From positions 1-42,657 of the forward strand of contig JAJFUH010000007.1 in NCBI GenBank assembly GCA_021372535.1: DNA of 42,657 bases, read 5' to 3'. The stretch's first letter is position 1; every line of letters starts with the position of its first letter. A program made the position numbers and the translations under genes. This DNA is from a bacterium. GTDB taxonomy: Bacteria; Latescibacterota; Latescibacteria; Latescibacterales; Latescibacteraceae. The notes beneath the pieces are model-generated. The model saw only the letters and a list, made by a program, of their open reading frames with translations, was not told the origin of the DNA and searched no databases. Of the stretch, positions 26,198 through 36,685 are shown one piece after another.

Positions 26198-27214
26198 CTA
26201 TTCCTTTACTTTCATATAACGTACAATCGATTCCGTGATGGTGTCAATGGGCAGAATTTCCACAGCCGCTTTTATCTCCGCAGCGGCTTTCGGCATACCG
26301 TAAACTATAGAGGTTTTCATATCCTGTGCGATAGTGTGCCATCCTTTTTCGCGCAGCTCCAAAAGCCCCCGGGCGCCGTCTTTTCCTATTCCGGTCAGTA
26401 AAAGTGCGATACCTCTCTGCGGCCAGCAGGCGGCGAGACTGCTGAAAAACGTATCGACCGACGGTCGGTAGGGATAGTTCCGGGGCTCGGAAGTATAATG
26501 AAACGACATATCCTCTCCAACGATGAGGTGATCGTTGGTTTTCGCGATGTACACAGTATTTTCCGCCGGGCGGTCGCCCTCGCGCGCGACTGTTACGGTG
26601 AGTGCTGTCTGTTCATTCAGCCATTCGGCCAGCCCTGATGCGAATTGTACATCCACATGCTGGACGATAACGATCGATGCTCCCAATTGCCGGGGCATGG
26701 ACGAAAGAATGATCGACAGAGCTCTGGGTCCGCCGGTGGAACTGCCGATCGCCACGAGGGACGGTTGGGTTTTGGGGGTTTTTTTTGCCACGGGTGCCCG
26801 AGCGGGTATCGTATCGTTTTTACCGATGAGTTTACCAATGGTCGCAATTTTCCGCAGCAGTTCATCGGCGCCCTGTATCGAGCCGTCGCCGCCCATGACA
26901 GGCGTTCCCGCAGCATCGAGCGCCCCGTGACCCATAGCCTCGAACACTTTGGATGCGTTTCCGCTTACCGTCGCCGTCACCACGAGGATTGCGCAGGGTG
27001 TATTCTTCATTATCGTACTGGTAGCCTGAACACCGTCCATAACGGGCATGATCAAATCCATGAGAATCAGGTCGGGAGTATCTTCGGCGCATTTTTTCAC
27101 CGCTTCAGCCCCATCAATGGCAATCCATGATATTTCGTAAGACGGGACAGATGAAATGACTCTACGGAGTATTTCAACCGCCAGCATCAGATCGTTGACA
27201 ATGGCAATACGCAT
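26198..27214 (-). CDS. cheB: Chemotaxis-type methylesterase CheB (WspF-like)
   Basis: CheB removes methyl groups from, and deamidates, chemoreceptor glutamates or glutamines and gives adaptation. The 338-residue protein has a receiver domain (about 1-120) with phosphoacceptor Asp53 (LILMDLIMP), a linker, and the methylesterase domain (about 150-335). The catalytic triad is visible: Ser in GSSTGG at 157-162, His186 in VQHVD, and Asp279 in GIGKDGARG. The start MRIAIVND at 27214 is preferred; a frame extension to 27274 adds 20 residues unlike any receiver domain. AGGAGAG lies upstream. A 166-base spacer separates it from cheA. Confidence 0.93.
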   Translation of the reverse strand: MRIAIVNDLMLAVEILRRVISSVPSYEISWIAIDGAEAVKKCAEDTPDLILMDLIMPVMDGVQATSTIMKNTPCAILVVTATVSGNASKVFEAMGHGALDAAGTPVMGGDGSIQGADELLRKIATIGKLIGKNDTIPARAPVAKKTPKTQPSLVAIGSSTGGPRALSIILSSMPRQLGASIVIVQHVDVQFASGLAEWLNEQTALTVTVAREGDRPAENTVYIAKTNDHLIVGEDMSFHYTSEPRNYPYRPSVDTFFSSLAACWPQRGIALLLTGIGKDGARGLLELREKGWHTIAQDMKTSIVYGMPKAAAEIKAAVEILPIDTITESIVRYMKVKE

Positions 27215-27380
27215 TATCTTACCGCTCTCCTGACATGGATTATTCATGAAAATATTTTTACCACAAAGACACAAATAGATATAATGGATTGTTTATACTA
27301 TTATTAGCAGTTATTAATCGTTAACGTCCCAAATGATATAAATAAAAAACAAATCCGTGAAAATCCGCGTTTAGTCAAAT
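27215..27380. other. cheA-cheB spacer with repeat-like segments
   Basis: This A/T-rich gap breaks the otherwise tight Wsp-like operon. It contains ACCACAAAGACACAAAT and AAATCCGTGAAAATCCGCG. Both strings look, from memory, like fragments of widely dispersed intergenic repeats; this was not checked by search. No gene, clear promoter or terminator was found in it. Confidence 0.4.
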
Positions 27381-30089
27381 TCATTGAATAGATCGGGCTA
27401 AGAGGTCGTTGACCGCATCGAACAGACGGTCGTCATGAAAACTTGCCTTTGTCAGATAGTAGTCCGCGCCGGCATCGAGGCCCTTCATTCTGTCCTCTTC
27501 ACGATCCTTGTACGAGATAATGATGATCGGGATTCTGCTGAAATCCGGATTGTTTTTGATTCTGCCGATAAGCTCCAGTCCATTCATGCGGGGCATGTCA
27601 ATATCCGTTATCACAAGGTCGAACGCTTCGCGCTTGAGCAGCGTGTTCCATGCGTCCATTCCATCGACAGCGGCGGAAACCTCGTATCCCCTGCTCTGCA
27701 GCATCTTGCGCTCCGCTTCCCGCACGGTGATGGAATCGTCCACGACAAGAATCTTTTTCTTTACCGACTGGTTGACTTTCCCATTGCCGATTTTCTCCGG
27801 TTTGCCGTGAGTAACGAACTCATCGATAGACCGGACAAGGTCATCGGCATCCATGATCAGCACCGGTGAACCATCCTCGAGAATAGCGCCGGAACTGATC
27901 GTCGGTATCTTCCCGAGTCGTGCATCGAGGGGTCTGACAACCAGCTCGGCCTGACCGAGAAAACGGTCGACCACAAAGCCATATCGGTTTAACCGGTCGC
28001 TGATAATGGCAATAGGGAGCGAATCCGGCGTGTTGTCCCCTTGAGGAAGCCGCAGAATCTGCCGTGCATTGACGATTCCGATGTTTTCACCCTCGAAAAT
28101 GCATATCGGCCGGTCTTCGACCGTTTTCAGCTCCTTTGCGGAAAAATCGATGACATGTTCGATACGGGTAAGCGGGAGAGCATACGTTTCGCCGGCAATG
28201 TCCATCAGGAGAGCTCTGACGACCGAGAGCGTTATGGGAAGATGGAGATGAAACGTCGTCCCCCGTCCGGGTTCCGATTCGATCCGTATCGAGCCGCTGA
28301 CCGAGTGAAGCATCGATAAAACAACATCGAGCCCGATACCTCTTCCCGAAACTTCAGTCACCTTTTCGTGCGTGGTGAAGCCGGGAAGAAACAGAAATTC
28401 AAAGAGCTCGTCGCGGGTGAGGTTTTTAGCCATTTCATCGCTGACATGCCCGTCCCGAACCACTTTTTTCCGTAATTTCTCCGGATCGATCCCCATGCCG
28501 TCATCCTGTATGATGATATTGAGCATTCCGAACATGTGACGGGCTTCGATACGAAGCGTACCTTCCGGTTTTTTCCCGGCCGCGGCCCGTACATCAGGAG
28601 TCTCGATACCGTGATCGACAGCGTTTCGCAGAATATGGGTGAGCGGCGATTCGAGTTTTTCCAGAATATCCCTGTCCACAGGAGTAGACCCGCCCTGAAT
28701 GACAAGGTTGACTTTTTTACCGAGCCGTCTGGAAAGATCGCGAACCATTCTGGGGAAACCAAGAAGCCCGTCGGAAAAAGGAGTCATTCGGCTCGATATT
28801 ACCTCCGAATACAATTGATCAGTAAGATTTTCAATGCGTCGCGAGAAAATCTCGTACTCTTCCATATGCTGGTAGAGAATTTCACGGCTCTGCTCCAGAA
28901 GCCGGAACGTTTCATAGTTTTTTTCATAGACCTCTTCGAGCCCGGCGGTATTCTTGACTGTCACGAGAAGGGTTTCGAACGAGCTGGCAACCTCCATGTA
29001 CAGGTGTTTCAATGTGAGCAGTGATGCGGAAAACGGTTTCGCCAGTTTCGCCTGGATAAGGCACTCGCCGGTGAGTCCGAGAATCCGGTTAAGGGTGTCG
29101 GCAAGCACGCGGACAAAGGTTTCTTCCCTCGGGGCGGCTTCTTTTTTCGGCAAGGCAGAGACAAGCTGTCTCGCTTCCAGGAGTGAGGATTCGAACGGTT
29201 TCCCCGTCAGGACATCGATCAGCGAACGGGTCAGCGATTTTACCCTGTCGGATTGCGTGGACAGGGAACTGTGGATTTCCGAAGGGGTGAGCGAGGACAT
29301 CCGGGAAAATATATCGTTGCTCCGAAGCAGCAGGTCAATATGCTCCGAATGCAGGATCAGGTTCCCGTGCTGGGCAGCGGACAGTACATCTTCCATAGCG
29401 TGGGCGAGCGAAACCTCGAGGTTAAGGTTCACAATCCGTGCCGCGCCTTTTATCGAATGAGCCGCCCGCATGAGAGGTTCGATTTTTTCAGGGGTCTGGT
29501 TCTTTTCGAGCTCGACAAGGCCGCTTTCGAGAATCCGCGAGTGGGTCTCCACCTCGACACGGAAGAGCTGGAGCATGGATTCATCGGAGAATTCCCTGCT
29601 CTGCTTCGGTGCGGCTTCAGGTTCGACGGCCGGTTGTTCCGGTTTTGGTTCGGTCTGCTTTTGAGCCTGCGGTTCCGGGGAAAGCATTGTCCGGAGCTTC
29701 ACCGAAAGATTTTGTATTGTCTGCTCTTCACCCGAAAGCTGCGCCGACATCCCCGCGACCGGAGAGGAACTCAGGCGAAGGAAAATATCATTGCATTTCA
29801 GGAGCACATCGATGTGGTCTGAAGTAAGGTGTAGAGTCCCGTGCTGCGCTGCCGACAGCATGTCTTCCATGGCATGGGCGAGAGAAACGGCGAGGTCAAG
29901 CCCGACTATCCGGGCTGCTCCCTTGATAGAGTGTGCCGCCCGCATGAGCGGCTCGGTTTTCTCGGGCGACTGATCCCTTTCGAGATCGACCAGGCCGACT
30001 TCCAGCCTTTTAGCGCCGGTTTCCAGCTCAGTCCTGAACAGATCCAGCAGAGACAGGTCTGCCGGTTCACCCTGATTCGCGTTGATCAA
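27381..30089 (-). CDS. cheA: Hybrid histidine kinase CheA with two HPt domains and a receiver (WspE-like)
   Basis: CheA is the kinase of the chemosensory array. This 902-residue protein carries two N-terminal HPt domains with near-identical AAHSIKGAARIV motifs; the phospho-histidines are His53 and His211. Then come a dimerisation region, a HATPase domain (HILRNAVDHGIE; DDGMGID; GRGIGLDVV), a CheW-like domain, and a C-terminal receiver at about 778-902 with the site LVITDIDMP. A receiver fused to CheA is typical of WspE and other alternative-function systems. The start is a TTG at 30089 that overlaps the cheR-cheW stop as TTGA and has AGGAGAG upstream; no ATG is available near the N terminus. 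It would phosphorylate CheB and the PP2C regulator. Confidence 0.94.
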   Translation of the reverse strand: MINANQGEPADLSLLDLFRTELETGAKRLEVGLVDLERDQSPEKTEPLMRAAHSIKGAARIVGLDLAVSLAHAMEDMLSAAQHGTLHLTSDHIDVLLKCNDIFLRLSSSPVAGMSAQLSGEEQTIQNLSVKLRTMLSPEPQAQKQTEPKPEQPAVEPEAAPKQSREFSDESMLQLFRVEVETHSRILESGLVELEKNQTPEKIEPLMRAAHSIKGAARIVNLNLEVSLAHAMEDVLSAAQHGNLILHSEHIDLLLRSNDIFSRMSSLTPSEIHSSLSTQSDRVKSLTRSLIDVLTGKPFESSLLEARQLVSALPKKEAAPREETFVRVLADTLNRILGLTGECLIQAKLAKPFSASLLTLKHLYMEVASSFETLLVTVKNTAGLEEVYEKNYETFRLLEQSREILYQHMEEYEIFSRRIENLTDQLYSEVISSRMTPFSDGLLGFPRMVRDLSRRLGKKVNLVIQGGSTPVDRDILEKLESPLTHILRNAVDHGIETPDVRAAAGKKPEGTLRIEARHMFGMLNIIIQDDGMGIDPEKLRKKVVRDGHVSDEMAKNLTRDELFEFLFLPGFTTHEKVTEVSGRGIGLDVVLSMLHSVSGSIRIESEPGRGTTFHLHLPITLSVVRALLMDIAGETYALPLTRIEHVIDFSAKELKTVEDRPICIFEGENIGIVNARQILRLPQGDNTPDSLPIAIISDRLNRYGFVVDRFLGQAELVVRPLDARLGKIPTISSGAILEDGSPVLIMDADDLVRSIDEFVTHGKPEKIGNGKVNQSVKKKILVVDDSITVREAERKMLQSRGYEVSAAVDGMDAWNTLLKREAFDLVITDIDMPRMNGLELIGRIKNNPDFSRIPIIIISYKDREEDRMKGLDAGADYYLTKASFHDDRLFDAVNDLLARSIQ

Positions 30090-31702
30090 CGGATTATACT
30101 CTCCTGTAACGAATCGAAGAATCTGTCCTCATCGAGCAGCCCCACAGTCCTTTCATCGATGGTGAAAAGCCCCCCGGTAAGGCCGTGGGATGATTTCGAT
30201 ATGGTAGCAGGTGTTTTCGTGAGATCATCGGGAGTTATTCGTCTGACTCCCAGTACTTCATTGACGGAGAAGACAAACCGCTCGCCATTTTTTTCCACTA
30301 CAGCCATCCGTTTCATAACATTCTCTGTGGAATGCGCGCCATCTCCGGCCGGTATACCGAGGATAGTTTCAATCGAAACACAGGGTATCAGCTCGCCATT
30401 GATATTAACCAGCCCTCTGAATATCGAATTCGTGCGAAAGGGAACTGAATGAACGGGTCGGGTGTTATTCACTTCCTCGAAATAGGCGATTCTCAGGGCA
30501 AGCCATTCATCGCTGATCCTGAATACGACGACGGAATCGGTTCCCGGTATCTCGGTTCTCTTTTTCCGGGAGAGAATCTCGGTTCGTTCTTTCAGGTACT
30601 CCGGGGGTATTTCACGGTCGAAAAGGCTCTTCCCGTACCGTGCATATATCGGGCAGGCGCGGCAGTGTGACAATTCATCCAGTTTCGTGCATGTCTTGTT
30701 GCCATAAACGCCTGTCTCTTCCCAGCACAGTTCACTCGCATTTTTACTGATAGTGGCGGGAACGGTGTCGTTCGGACTTGAGTTCGTATATGGAGCGGAA
30801 TGCGCTATTATCTTTTTGGCAGGAATTTTTTTGTCGGATGTGCTTTGAACCTTGGTTGTTCCGGTCGTTGTTTTCAGATGTTTTTTCTCGGCAGCCGGTT
30901 TCTTGGCAGGTATTGTTTTTTGAAGGGCGAACGATCTCGAATGATGCACTGACTCATAGCCGGTATCCTTATAGAGAAACAGCTCGGCGCTCCCGACGAA
31001 GAGCAGACCGCCCGGAAGAAGGAGACGGTTTATGGTCGCAAGCACTGTTTCCCGCGCTTTATCCGTGAGATAAATCATGAAATTCCTGCAGAATATTATC
31101 TCGTACGGCCTGTTGCCTGCAAGATAATCCGGGTGAACAAGATTGTCACGGTGGAAGCGCACAAGCCCCGTAATCGAGTCATCGAGTTTATACTTCTGAT
31201 CGATCCTGCCGAAGTAACGGTCGCGAAAATCCTCTGTTTTACCGCGGAATGACTCTCTGCCGTAGAGACCGCCCGCCGCTTTTTCCAGTCCCTCTTTGCT
31301 GATGTCGACCGCATCGATGGTGAATGCATCCCCGGACAGGCCTGCATCGATGAGGGTCATGGCTATCGAATATGGTTCCTCTCCGGTGGAACAGGCGGCC
31401 GAAAGTATCCGCAGTACCTTTCCCTGCCGTGCGGGCAGCCAGTTCTCACGGACATGGTTGCTGAGGTAACGGAAGGGTTCCGCGTCGCGGAAGAACCATG
31501 TCTCATGGACAACCGCCTGCTCGATCAGACGGTCGAGTTCTTCCGGTGATGTGTCGAGGATTTCCCTGTACCGGAGAGCGGAAGTGATACCGAGACGCTT
31601 CATCTCGTCGGAAACCACACGATCCATGAATTTTTCGCCGAGCGATTCTATATTCAGCCCGATAGTGTCCTGAAGCAGTTTCTCGATTACCATGAACTCC
31701 AT
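30086..31702 (-). CDS. CheR methyltransferase fused to CheW (WspC-WspD fusion)
   Basis: The 538-residue protein joins two functions that are separate genes (wspC, wspD) in Pseudomonas. Residues 1-262 are a CheR methyltransferase with HETWFFRD at 66-73 and the SAM site SAACSTGEEPYS at 101-112. A Lys/Thr-rich linker spans about 263-320. Residues about 323-538 are a CheW domain preceded by the four-cysteine segment CWEETGVYGNKTC..HCRACPIY (Cys326, Cys338, Cys347, Cys350), which also occurs in WspD-type CheW proteins. One protein would thus both methylate receptors and sit in the array as a coupling protein. The stop overlaps the cheA start, indicating translational coupling. Confidence 0.9.
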   Translation of the reverse strand: MEFMVIEKLLQDTIGLNIESLGEKFMDRVVSDEMKRLGITSALRYREILDTSPEELDRLIEQAVVHETWFFRDAEPFRYLSNHVRENWLPARQGKVLRILSAACSTGEEPYSIAMTLIDAGLSGDAFTIDAVDISKEGLEKAAGGLYGRESFRGKTEDFRDRYFGRIDQKYKLDDSITGLVRFHRDNLVHPDYLAGNRPYEIIFCRNFMIYLTDKARETVLATINRLLLPGGLLFVGSAELFLYKDTGYESVHHSRSFALQKTIPAKKPAAEKKHLKTTTGTTKVQSTSDKKIPAKKIIAHSAPYTNSSPNDTVPATISKNASELCWEETGVYGNKTCTKLDELSHCRACPIYARYGKSLFDREIPPEYLKERTEILSRKKRTEIPGTDSVVVFRISDEWLALRIAYFEEVNNTRPVHSVPFRTNSIFRGLVNINGELIPCVSIETILGIPAGDGAHSTENVMKRMAVVEKNGERFVFSVNEVLGVRRITPDDLTKTPATISKSSHGLTGGLFTIDERTVGLLDEDRFFDSLQESIIR

Positions 31703-31797
31703 GGTTTGCTCCGACAGATTATGATAGTATATAATGCAATAAAACAGCCCTCATATTCCCCGGGGGCCGTTTTCCGGTTCAAGCCGGCTGTACTGTG

Positions 31798-32250
31798 CTA
31801 TTTATTTACAAACAGTATCTGCTGAAGGGATTCCGGTAACAGTTTCATCGGATCGATCAGTTGAATCATACCGTCGGTATCGGTGGTAATCGTGCCGAGA
31901 TATGGTGTATTGTCCGATTCGACGCCGGGAGAATGAAAATCAGCTTCGGAAAACATCATCGTATCGGTGACTTTTTCAGCAAGAAGGCCGAGAATATGAA
32001 GCTCCTTATCTGAACCCGTGCAATAGACCAGTATGATCCGGGTGCTGAGGAGAGGCTTTGACCGGGAGCCGGCAAGGAGCACAGTCAGATCGATCACCGG
32101 CACTATCGAGCCGCGATACTTGAACAGTCCTGCAATATAGTCCGGCGAGCGGGGGATTTTTTTGAAACGGACCATCGATACGACTTCGATAATCTGACGA
32201 ACATCGATGCCGTATCGTTCTTTTTCGCATGTGAACATGAGTAGAAGCAT
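31798..32250 (-). CDS. cheW: CheW coupling protein (WspB-like)
   Basis: CheW links receptors to CheA. The 150-residue product is a single CheW domain: CEKERYGIDVRQIIEVV at about 8-24, the conserved FKYRGSIVPVIDL at about 43-55, and LGLLAEKVTDTM. It starts with an ATG 23 bases after the upstream receptor gene; Met5 is an alternative, and no strong ribosome-binding site is visible. A 95-base gap follows before the CheR-CheW gene. Together with the CheW half of that fusion, the operon encodes two coupling domains, as in Wsp (WspB and WspD). Confidence 0.9.
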   Translation of the reverse strand: MLLLMFTCEKERYGIDVRQIIEVVSMVRFKKIPRSPDYIAGLFKYRGSIVPVIDLTVLLAGSRSKPLLSTRIILVYCTGSDKELHILGLLAEKVTDTMMFSEADFHSPGVESDNTPYLGTITTDTDGMIQLIDPMKLLPESLQQILFVNK

Positions 32251-32273
32251 AGCATGTCATTCGTGCCGGTTTC

Positions 32274-34406
32274 TCAGTCGTTTTGCGAGAAACGTGACAC
32301 CTCCTGTAAATTCTCCACAGCTTCGGTCAACTGATCGGTTACTTCTTTAAATTCGATGAGCGAATCACGAACCTGGATGGCTGTAATATTAAGCTGCTGC
32401 ATCGCATCGCTGATCTGTCCGGCGCTGTTGGATTGCGATTGCATGCCCTGGTTAAGCGACTCGAATTGTGGTACGAATTCACGCGAATGCTCGATAATGG
32501 TTCCCAGTTCCTCGCTTATCCGCGCGGTCTTCTCGGAACTTTCCTTCGCAAGTGTATGGTAGTTTTCGACACTGGCGACGCCGTCTTTCATGGCATTTTC
32601 CATCTCCAGTATCATTGCCTCGATATTAAGGGCCGCCACTGCGGTCTGGTCTGCGAGGCGACGGATTTCGGATGCCACCACCAGGAATCCTGCTCCGTAT
32701 TCGCCTGCATTTACGGCTTCTATGGAAGCATTGAGGGAGAGCAGGTTCGTCTGGTCGGCAACATTGGTTATCGTGGTAATAACCCCGGTGATAGTCGCGG
32801 CTTTTTCACTGATCATTTTCAGTTTGTCGTTCAAATCGGATGATGCAACGAGGAGCGTCCGCATGGTCGTTCGGATGTTATCCAGCCCCTGAATACCGGA
32901 ATTTGCAAGTGTGGCTGACTCCACAGACATTTTGGTGACCTGGTTCATGGTCGAGGCGAGGTCTTTGACATTGGAGCAGATGTGGGTGCTGGTCGAACGG
33001 ACATGGGTGGTCGATGCGGCCTGTTCGGCGGCGATTGTTTCGAGCTGCCGCATGGAAGTGACAATCCTGGACTTTGATTCGGAGACCTTGTCGCTTGCGG
33101 TGCGCAGACGAGTGATGATTGCATCCAGATTGGAGATCATGGTGGTAATTGCCTGAAACAGCACCGTTACCTCGTTCCGGTTCTTTCCGGTCGAACTGCC
33201 GGCGCTCTTACCGCTTCCGATTCCCATGCGATAAGCGCTTTCGAGGCTTGTTTTTGCTTCCTTGAGATTTCCGGACGCTATCGATTCAGCTGCATGCGTG
33301 ATAACGCCGAGCGGACGTGTAATACCCCGTGAAACAAGAAATGCAATTCCCCACGACACACTCAGCGCAATGATGATGAGGAGATAGGCAAGCAGCCTGC
33401 TCCGCTCGTTTGTGGCAATTTTCTTTTCGAGCAGAATATCGAGCTCGTGAATTGCAACCTGATTGAATGCCGAGCTCGTGTCGAGCATCTTTTCGCCGAG
33501 ACTCGTGAACTCGACAACAGTATCCGGGGGATGTTCTTCGCTTACAAGGTTTTTCAACAGCGAGGTGAATCCGCTGACTGCGGAATCATAGTTTTCAAAA
33601 ACAGGAGGAAGATTATTCTGCAGAGACTGGCTCTTGCCATAAAAATATTCGTCTTCCTGCAGGGCGAAGGAGAGATTTTGCCGGAGGAACCGCATATAGT
33701 AGTTTTCCGTAATATCAATGAATTCGGCGAATGTTATTCTGTCCTCCTGGGTCAGTCTGCCGGATTCGAGAGCTTTCATGCCATACAGCAGCATTTCACT
33801 GCACCGTTCCTGCATCTGGGGGATACCCACAAAAACATTGTAGATAAGGTGGTAGGTATCCATGTCGGGGTCACGAACAAGATTTGATGTATTTGCAACG
33901 TGGCTTGTCAGGGTTGTGATGCCTTTGCTGAGCTCAGTGTGTGCGGTGTCAATCTGCTCGGGTGACATGGCTTTCCAGTTTGCCTGAAGCGATTGCCATC
34001 TGGCGAAGAGTTCTCCGGGGTAATACTGCCCCATATCGATCTTTGACAGGCTTTGTCTGTCTATCTGGAGGGCTTTCTCATACTTCGTGGTTTTTACAAG
34101 AAGGTCGGAGAACGCGGTATCGATTTCCTGTGCTGCGAGCTCACAATTGTTCTGCTGAGCCATATCGCCGGATACGGAAAAATGGATATATCGGCGGTGT
34201 TCGGGCACCATCTCCGTGAGTTTCGCGAGCGGTTTTGATACCTCGCTGCCCATCAGTTCCCGCCGGGCGAAACGAATGGTGTTGTTGAAACCCGAAGTGA
34301 CGAAATAAAAGAGAATTGAGAGCGGCAGAATATAGGTAAGGCTGCTGATTAACAGCTTGTGGGAAATCGGCAGATTGTTCAGATAGTTTTTCATATACTC
34401 ATACAC
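32274..34406 (-). CDS. Methyl-accepting chemoreceptor, WspA-type signalling domain, helical periplasmic sensor
   Basis: This receptor has 710 residues. One membrane helix lies at about 16-38, then a periplasmic helical domain with no Cache fold visible (about 40-335), a second membrane helix at about 338-360, a HAMP domain, and a long cytoplasmic signalling hairpin. The tip DQTNLLSLNASIEAVNAGEY near residue 550 and the following RRLADQTAVAALNIEAMI segment are WspA-like. The first in-frame start is a GTG at 34406; the ATG at 34394 (MKNYLNNLP) is equally plausible, and neither has a clear ribosome-binding site. It lies 38 bases after the other receptor gene. The ligand is unknown. Confidence 0.9.
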   Translation of the reverse strand: MYEYMKNYLNNLPISHKLLISSLTYILPLSILFYFVTSGFNNTIRFARRELMGSEVSKPLAKLTEMVPEHRRYIHFSVSGDMAQQNNCELAAQEIDTAFSDLLVKTTKYEKALQIDRQSLSKIDMGQYYPGELFARWQSLQANWKAMSPEQIDTAHTELSKGITTLTSHVANTSNLVRDPDMDTYHLIYNVFVGIPQMQERCSEMLLYGMKALESGRLTQEDRITFAEFIDITENYYMRFLRQNLSFALQEDEYFYGKSQSLQNNLPPVFENYDSAVSGFTSLLKNLVSEEHPPDTVVEFTSLGEKMLDTSSAFNQVAIHELDILLEKKIATNERSRLLAYLLIIIALSVSWGIAFLVSRGITRPLGVITHAAESIASGNLKEAKTSLESAYRMGIGSGKSAGSSTGKNRNEVTVLFQAITTMISNLDAIITRLRTASDKVSESKSRIVTSMRQLETIAAEQAASTTHVRSTSTHICSNVKDLASTMNQVTKMSVESATLANSGIQGLDNIRTTMRTLLVASSDLNDKLKMISEKAATITGVITTITNVADQTNLLSLNASIEAVNAGEYGAGFLVVASEIRRLADQTAVAALNIEAMILEMENAMKDGVASVENYHTLAKESSEKTARISEELGTIIEHSREFVPQFESLNQGMQSQSNSAGQISDAMQQLNITAIQVRDSLIEFKEVTDQLTEAVENLQEVSRFSQND

Positions 34407-34444
34407 GCATACACGTGACGGGGAATAGTGCGATCACTGTTCTG

Positions 34445-36664
34445 TTATTCCATGATCCTGAATCGGGAGACTTCGTTCTGGAGTCCCTGAACAGCCTCAT
34501 TCAACTGGTCTGTCGCCAGTTTGAATTCATGGAGCGATTCCTTTGTCTGTTCGGCGGTTTCCGAAAGTTGAACGATGGCTTCGCTGATCTGATGAGCGCC
34601 GTCTTCCTGCCCGTGCATTCCTTCTTTTGCAGCTTCGAAATCCGGAACCAGAGCCCTCACCTGTTCGATGATACCGCCGAATTGCTCGCCGATGGATTCC
34701 AGCTCGTGCACGCCTTCACGGACTTCATCGGTGAACTTGTCCATTTCCATCACCCCCGAAGATACAGAGGACTGCATCTCCTTCACCATGTATTCGATAT
34801 CCCCTGTGGCAATGGATGTCTGGTCTGCAAGGCGGCTGATCTCCTGGGCGACAACTGAAAATCCTTTACCGTATTCTCCCGCTTTTTCTGCTTCGATGGC
34901 AGCGTTGAGAGAAAGGAGATGGGTCTGGTCGGAGATTTTGCTGATGGTTATTCCTATGCTCGAAATTTTCTTCGTTTTTTCATTGATTATCGCCAGCTTT
35001 GAGGAAATTTTGCTGGTTGCATCGACAAGACGGTTCATGACCGTCTCCATGTTATTCAGATTGGATCGTCCGCTGTCGGCTCTGGTCGCCGTATTGTCGA
35101 CCGTTTCGCTTACTTTGTCCATGGTATTAGCCAGTTCGACAGCGGTCGAGGCAATTTCTTTGCTTGTGACCGAGACTTCTTTGGATGATGCCGCCTGTTC
35201 GGAAACTGTGGCCTGAAGTTGTTTGATCGATGCCGAAATCTCGGTGGCGGATGTCGTTACCTGAATACCCGAGCGATGTACCTGGCCGATCAGGGAATTG
35301 AGGCTTTCCGCCATAGTACCGAAGGCTTCGAGCAGCTGTACGGTTTCATCGTGGTTCTGTATAAAATGTTCTTTTTGTTTTTTCCGGCCCGATTTCATTG
35401 AAACGTCCGTCAATTCTTTTCTGGCGCCCGATACATCACCGGCGGCGATCTTTTTCGCCACCCTGGTAATGAGATCGAGCGGTTTGACCATACGATTGCC
35501 CATATAGTTGGCAAAGATAGTTGCAATTACTATGATTATGAATCCGCCGATAATCAAATGGAACAACAGTCTCGATGTAGCCTTGTCTATCTCATATTTT
35601 GCCTGTTGGTAGTCTTCCTCATAAATACCCGCGCCGATTACCCAGTCCCATGGTTTGAAATATACAATTGCAGCGATTTTATTCCGAACTGTATCCTCGC
35701 CGACGTTTTTCCATGGATATTTTTCGTACGCAACCTCGCCTTTTCCTAATGGAAGCGCTTTTTTGATGATGGATTGAACAAAGTAGTTTCCCTCTGAATC
35801 GACAGCATCCCAGATATTTTCCTTGTCACGTTCGCCATCTTTTGAGATTATGTACGAACCCCTGTTTCCCCCGGTTCCCTGGAGAACCCAGACATATCCG
35901 GTTTTGCCGACAACGATATTCATGATGGCTGTCCGGAGCGATGTAACGGATTCCAGTTTTTCCCCGACATACAGCATGCCGATGATTGTATCGTTTTTGT
36001 CCTGTATCGGCTCGTACGATGCGATATACCATGCGTTTACCACATAGGCAAGACCTCGATACGTTTCCCCTTTCAGCACTTTCTCGATGACCGGGTTGAC
36101 GGCACCGTTCGGATTGACTGCGGGGATATACGTGCCGGTGGCTCTGGTGTTATCGAGATTCTCGACATTCGTGGCGATTCTCAGCATATCGCCGCGATCA
36201 TTCATCCGCTGAAATATCGTGCATGTTCCCCCAACGAGTTTTTTTACCTCATCCACAACCGGTGTCGCTGTCGAAAAATCACGGCTCTTTCCGAACCATG
36301 TCCGTCCGATATTCATCCTGGGCAGCTTGAGTCGCTGCAATGCATTATTATACTGGTTGATCACTTCCCATTCGACAGTTTCCGATCCGATGTTTATGAA
36401 CCCGTTTTGTTTGATGATCTCCCGCGCAACATTGAGGTCGTTATCGATTTTTATCTGAACAAGATCGTTTGTAACCTCACACAGACCACTGACATCTTTG
36501 GCAATCTGGGCAATATTCAACCTGCTGATTTTATCGAGCTCGTCTTCCGCCTTTTTCTTCGTTATTCCCTGGAATTTCACAATCAGGATATACATAATCA
36601 TCACAGGAATAATCACGGAGAGTATTACCAGACCGATGATCTTTTTTCGCATGGTAAGGTTCAT
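34445..36664 (-). CDS. Methyl-accepting chemoreceptor, Cache sensor and WspA-type signalling domain
   Basis: This 739-residue receptor has membrane helices at about 8-28 and 368-390. They flank a large periplasmic Cache-type domain (about 35-365; [31 protein letters not shown] and GYVWVLQG are typical strands). HAMP and a signalling hairpin follow. The tip [20 protein letters not shown] and the segment [19 protein letters not shown] are close to the WspA signature as I know it. The ATG at 36664 has AAAGGA 7 bases upstream. Being next to a second receptor with a different sensor, it suggests the array integrates at least two inputs. Confidence 0.92.
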   Translation of the reverse strand: MNLTMRKKIIGLVILSVIIPVMIMYILIVKFQGITKKKAEDELDKISRLNIAQIAKDVSGLCEVTNDLVQIKIDNDLNVAREIIKQNGFINIGSETVEWEVINQYNNALQRLKLPRMNIGRTWFGKSRDFSTATPVVDEVKKLVGGTCTIFQRMNDRGDMLRIATNVENLDNTRATGTYIPAVNPNGAVNPVIEKVLKGETYRGLAYVVNAWYIASYEPIQDKNDTIIGMLYVGEKLESVTSLRTAIMNIVVGKTGYVWVLQGTGGNRGSYIISKDGERDKENIWDAVDSEGNYFVQSIIKKALPLGKGEVAYEKYPWKNVGEDTVRNKIAAIVYFKPWDWVIGAGIYEEDYQQAKYEIDKATSRLLFHLIIGGFIIIVIATIFANYMGNRMVKPLDLITRVAKKIAAGDVSGARKELTDVSMKSGRKKQKEHFIQNHDETVQLLEAFGTMAESLNSLIGQVHRSGIQVTTSATEISASIKQLQATVSEQAASSKEVSVTSKEIASTAVELANTMDKVSETVDNTATRADSGRSNLNNMETVMNRLVDATSKISSKLAIINEKTKKISSIGITISKISDQTHLLSLNAAIEAEKAGEYGKGFSVVAQEISRLADQTSIATGDIEYMVKEMQSSVSSGVMEMDKFTDEVREGVHELESIGEQFGGIIEQVRALVPDFEAAKEGMHGQEDGAHQISEAIVQLSETAEQTKESLHEFKLATDQLNEAVQGLQNEVSRFRIME

Positions 36665-36685
36665 CGTAAAATCCTTTGCTGACGG

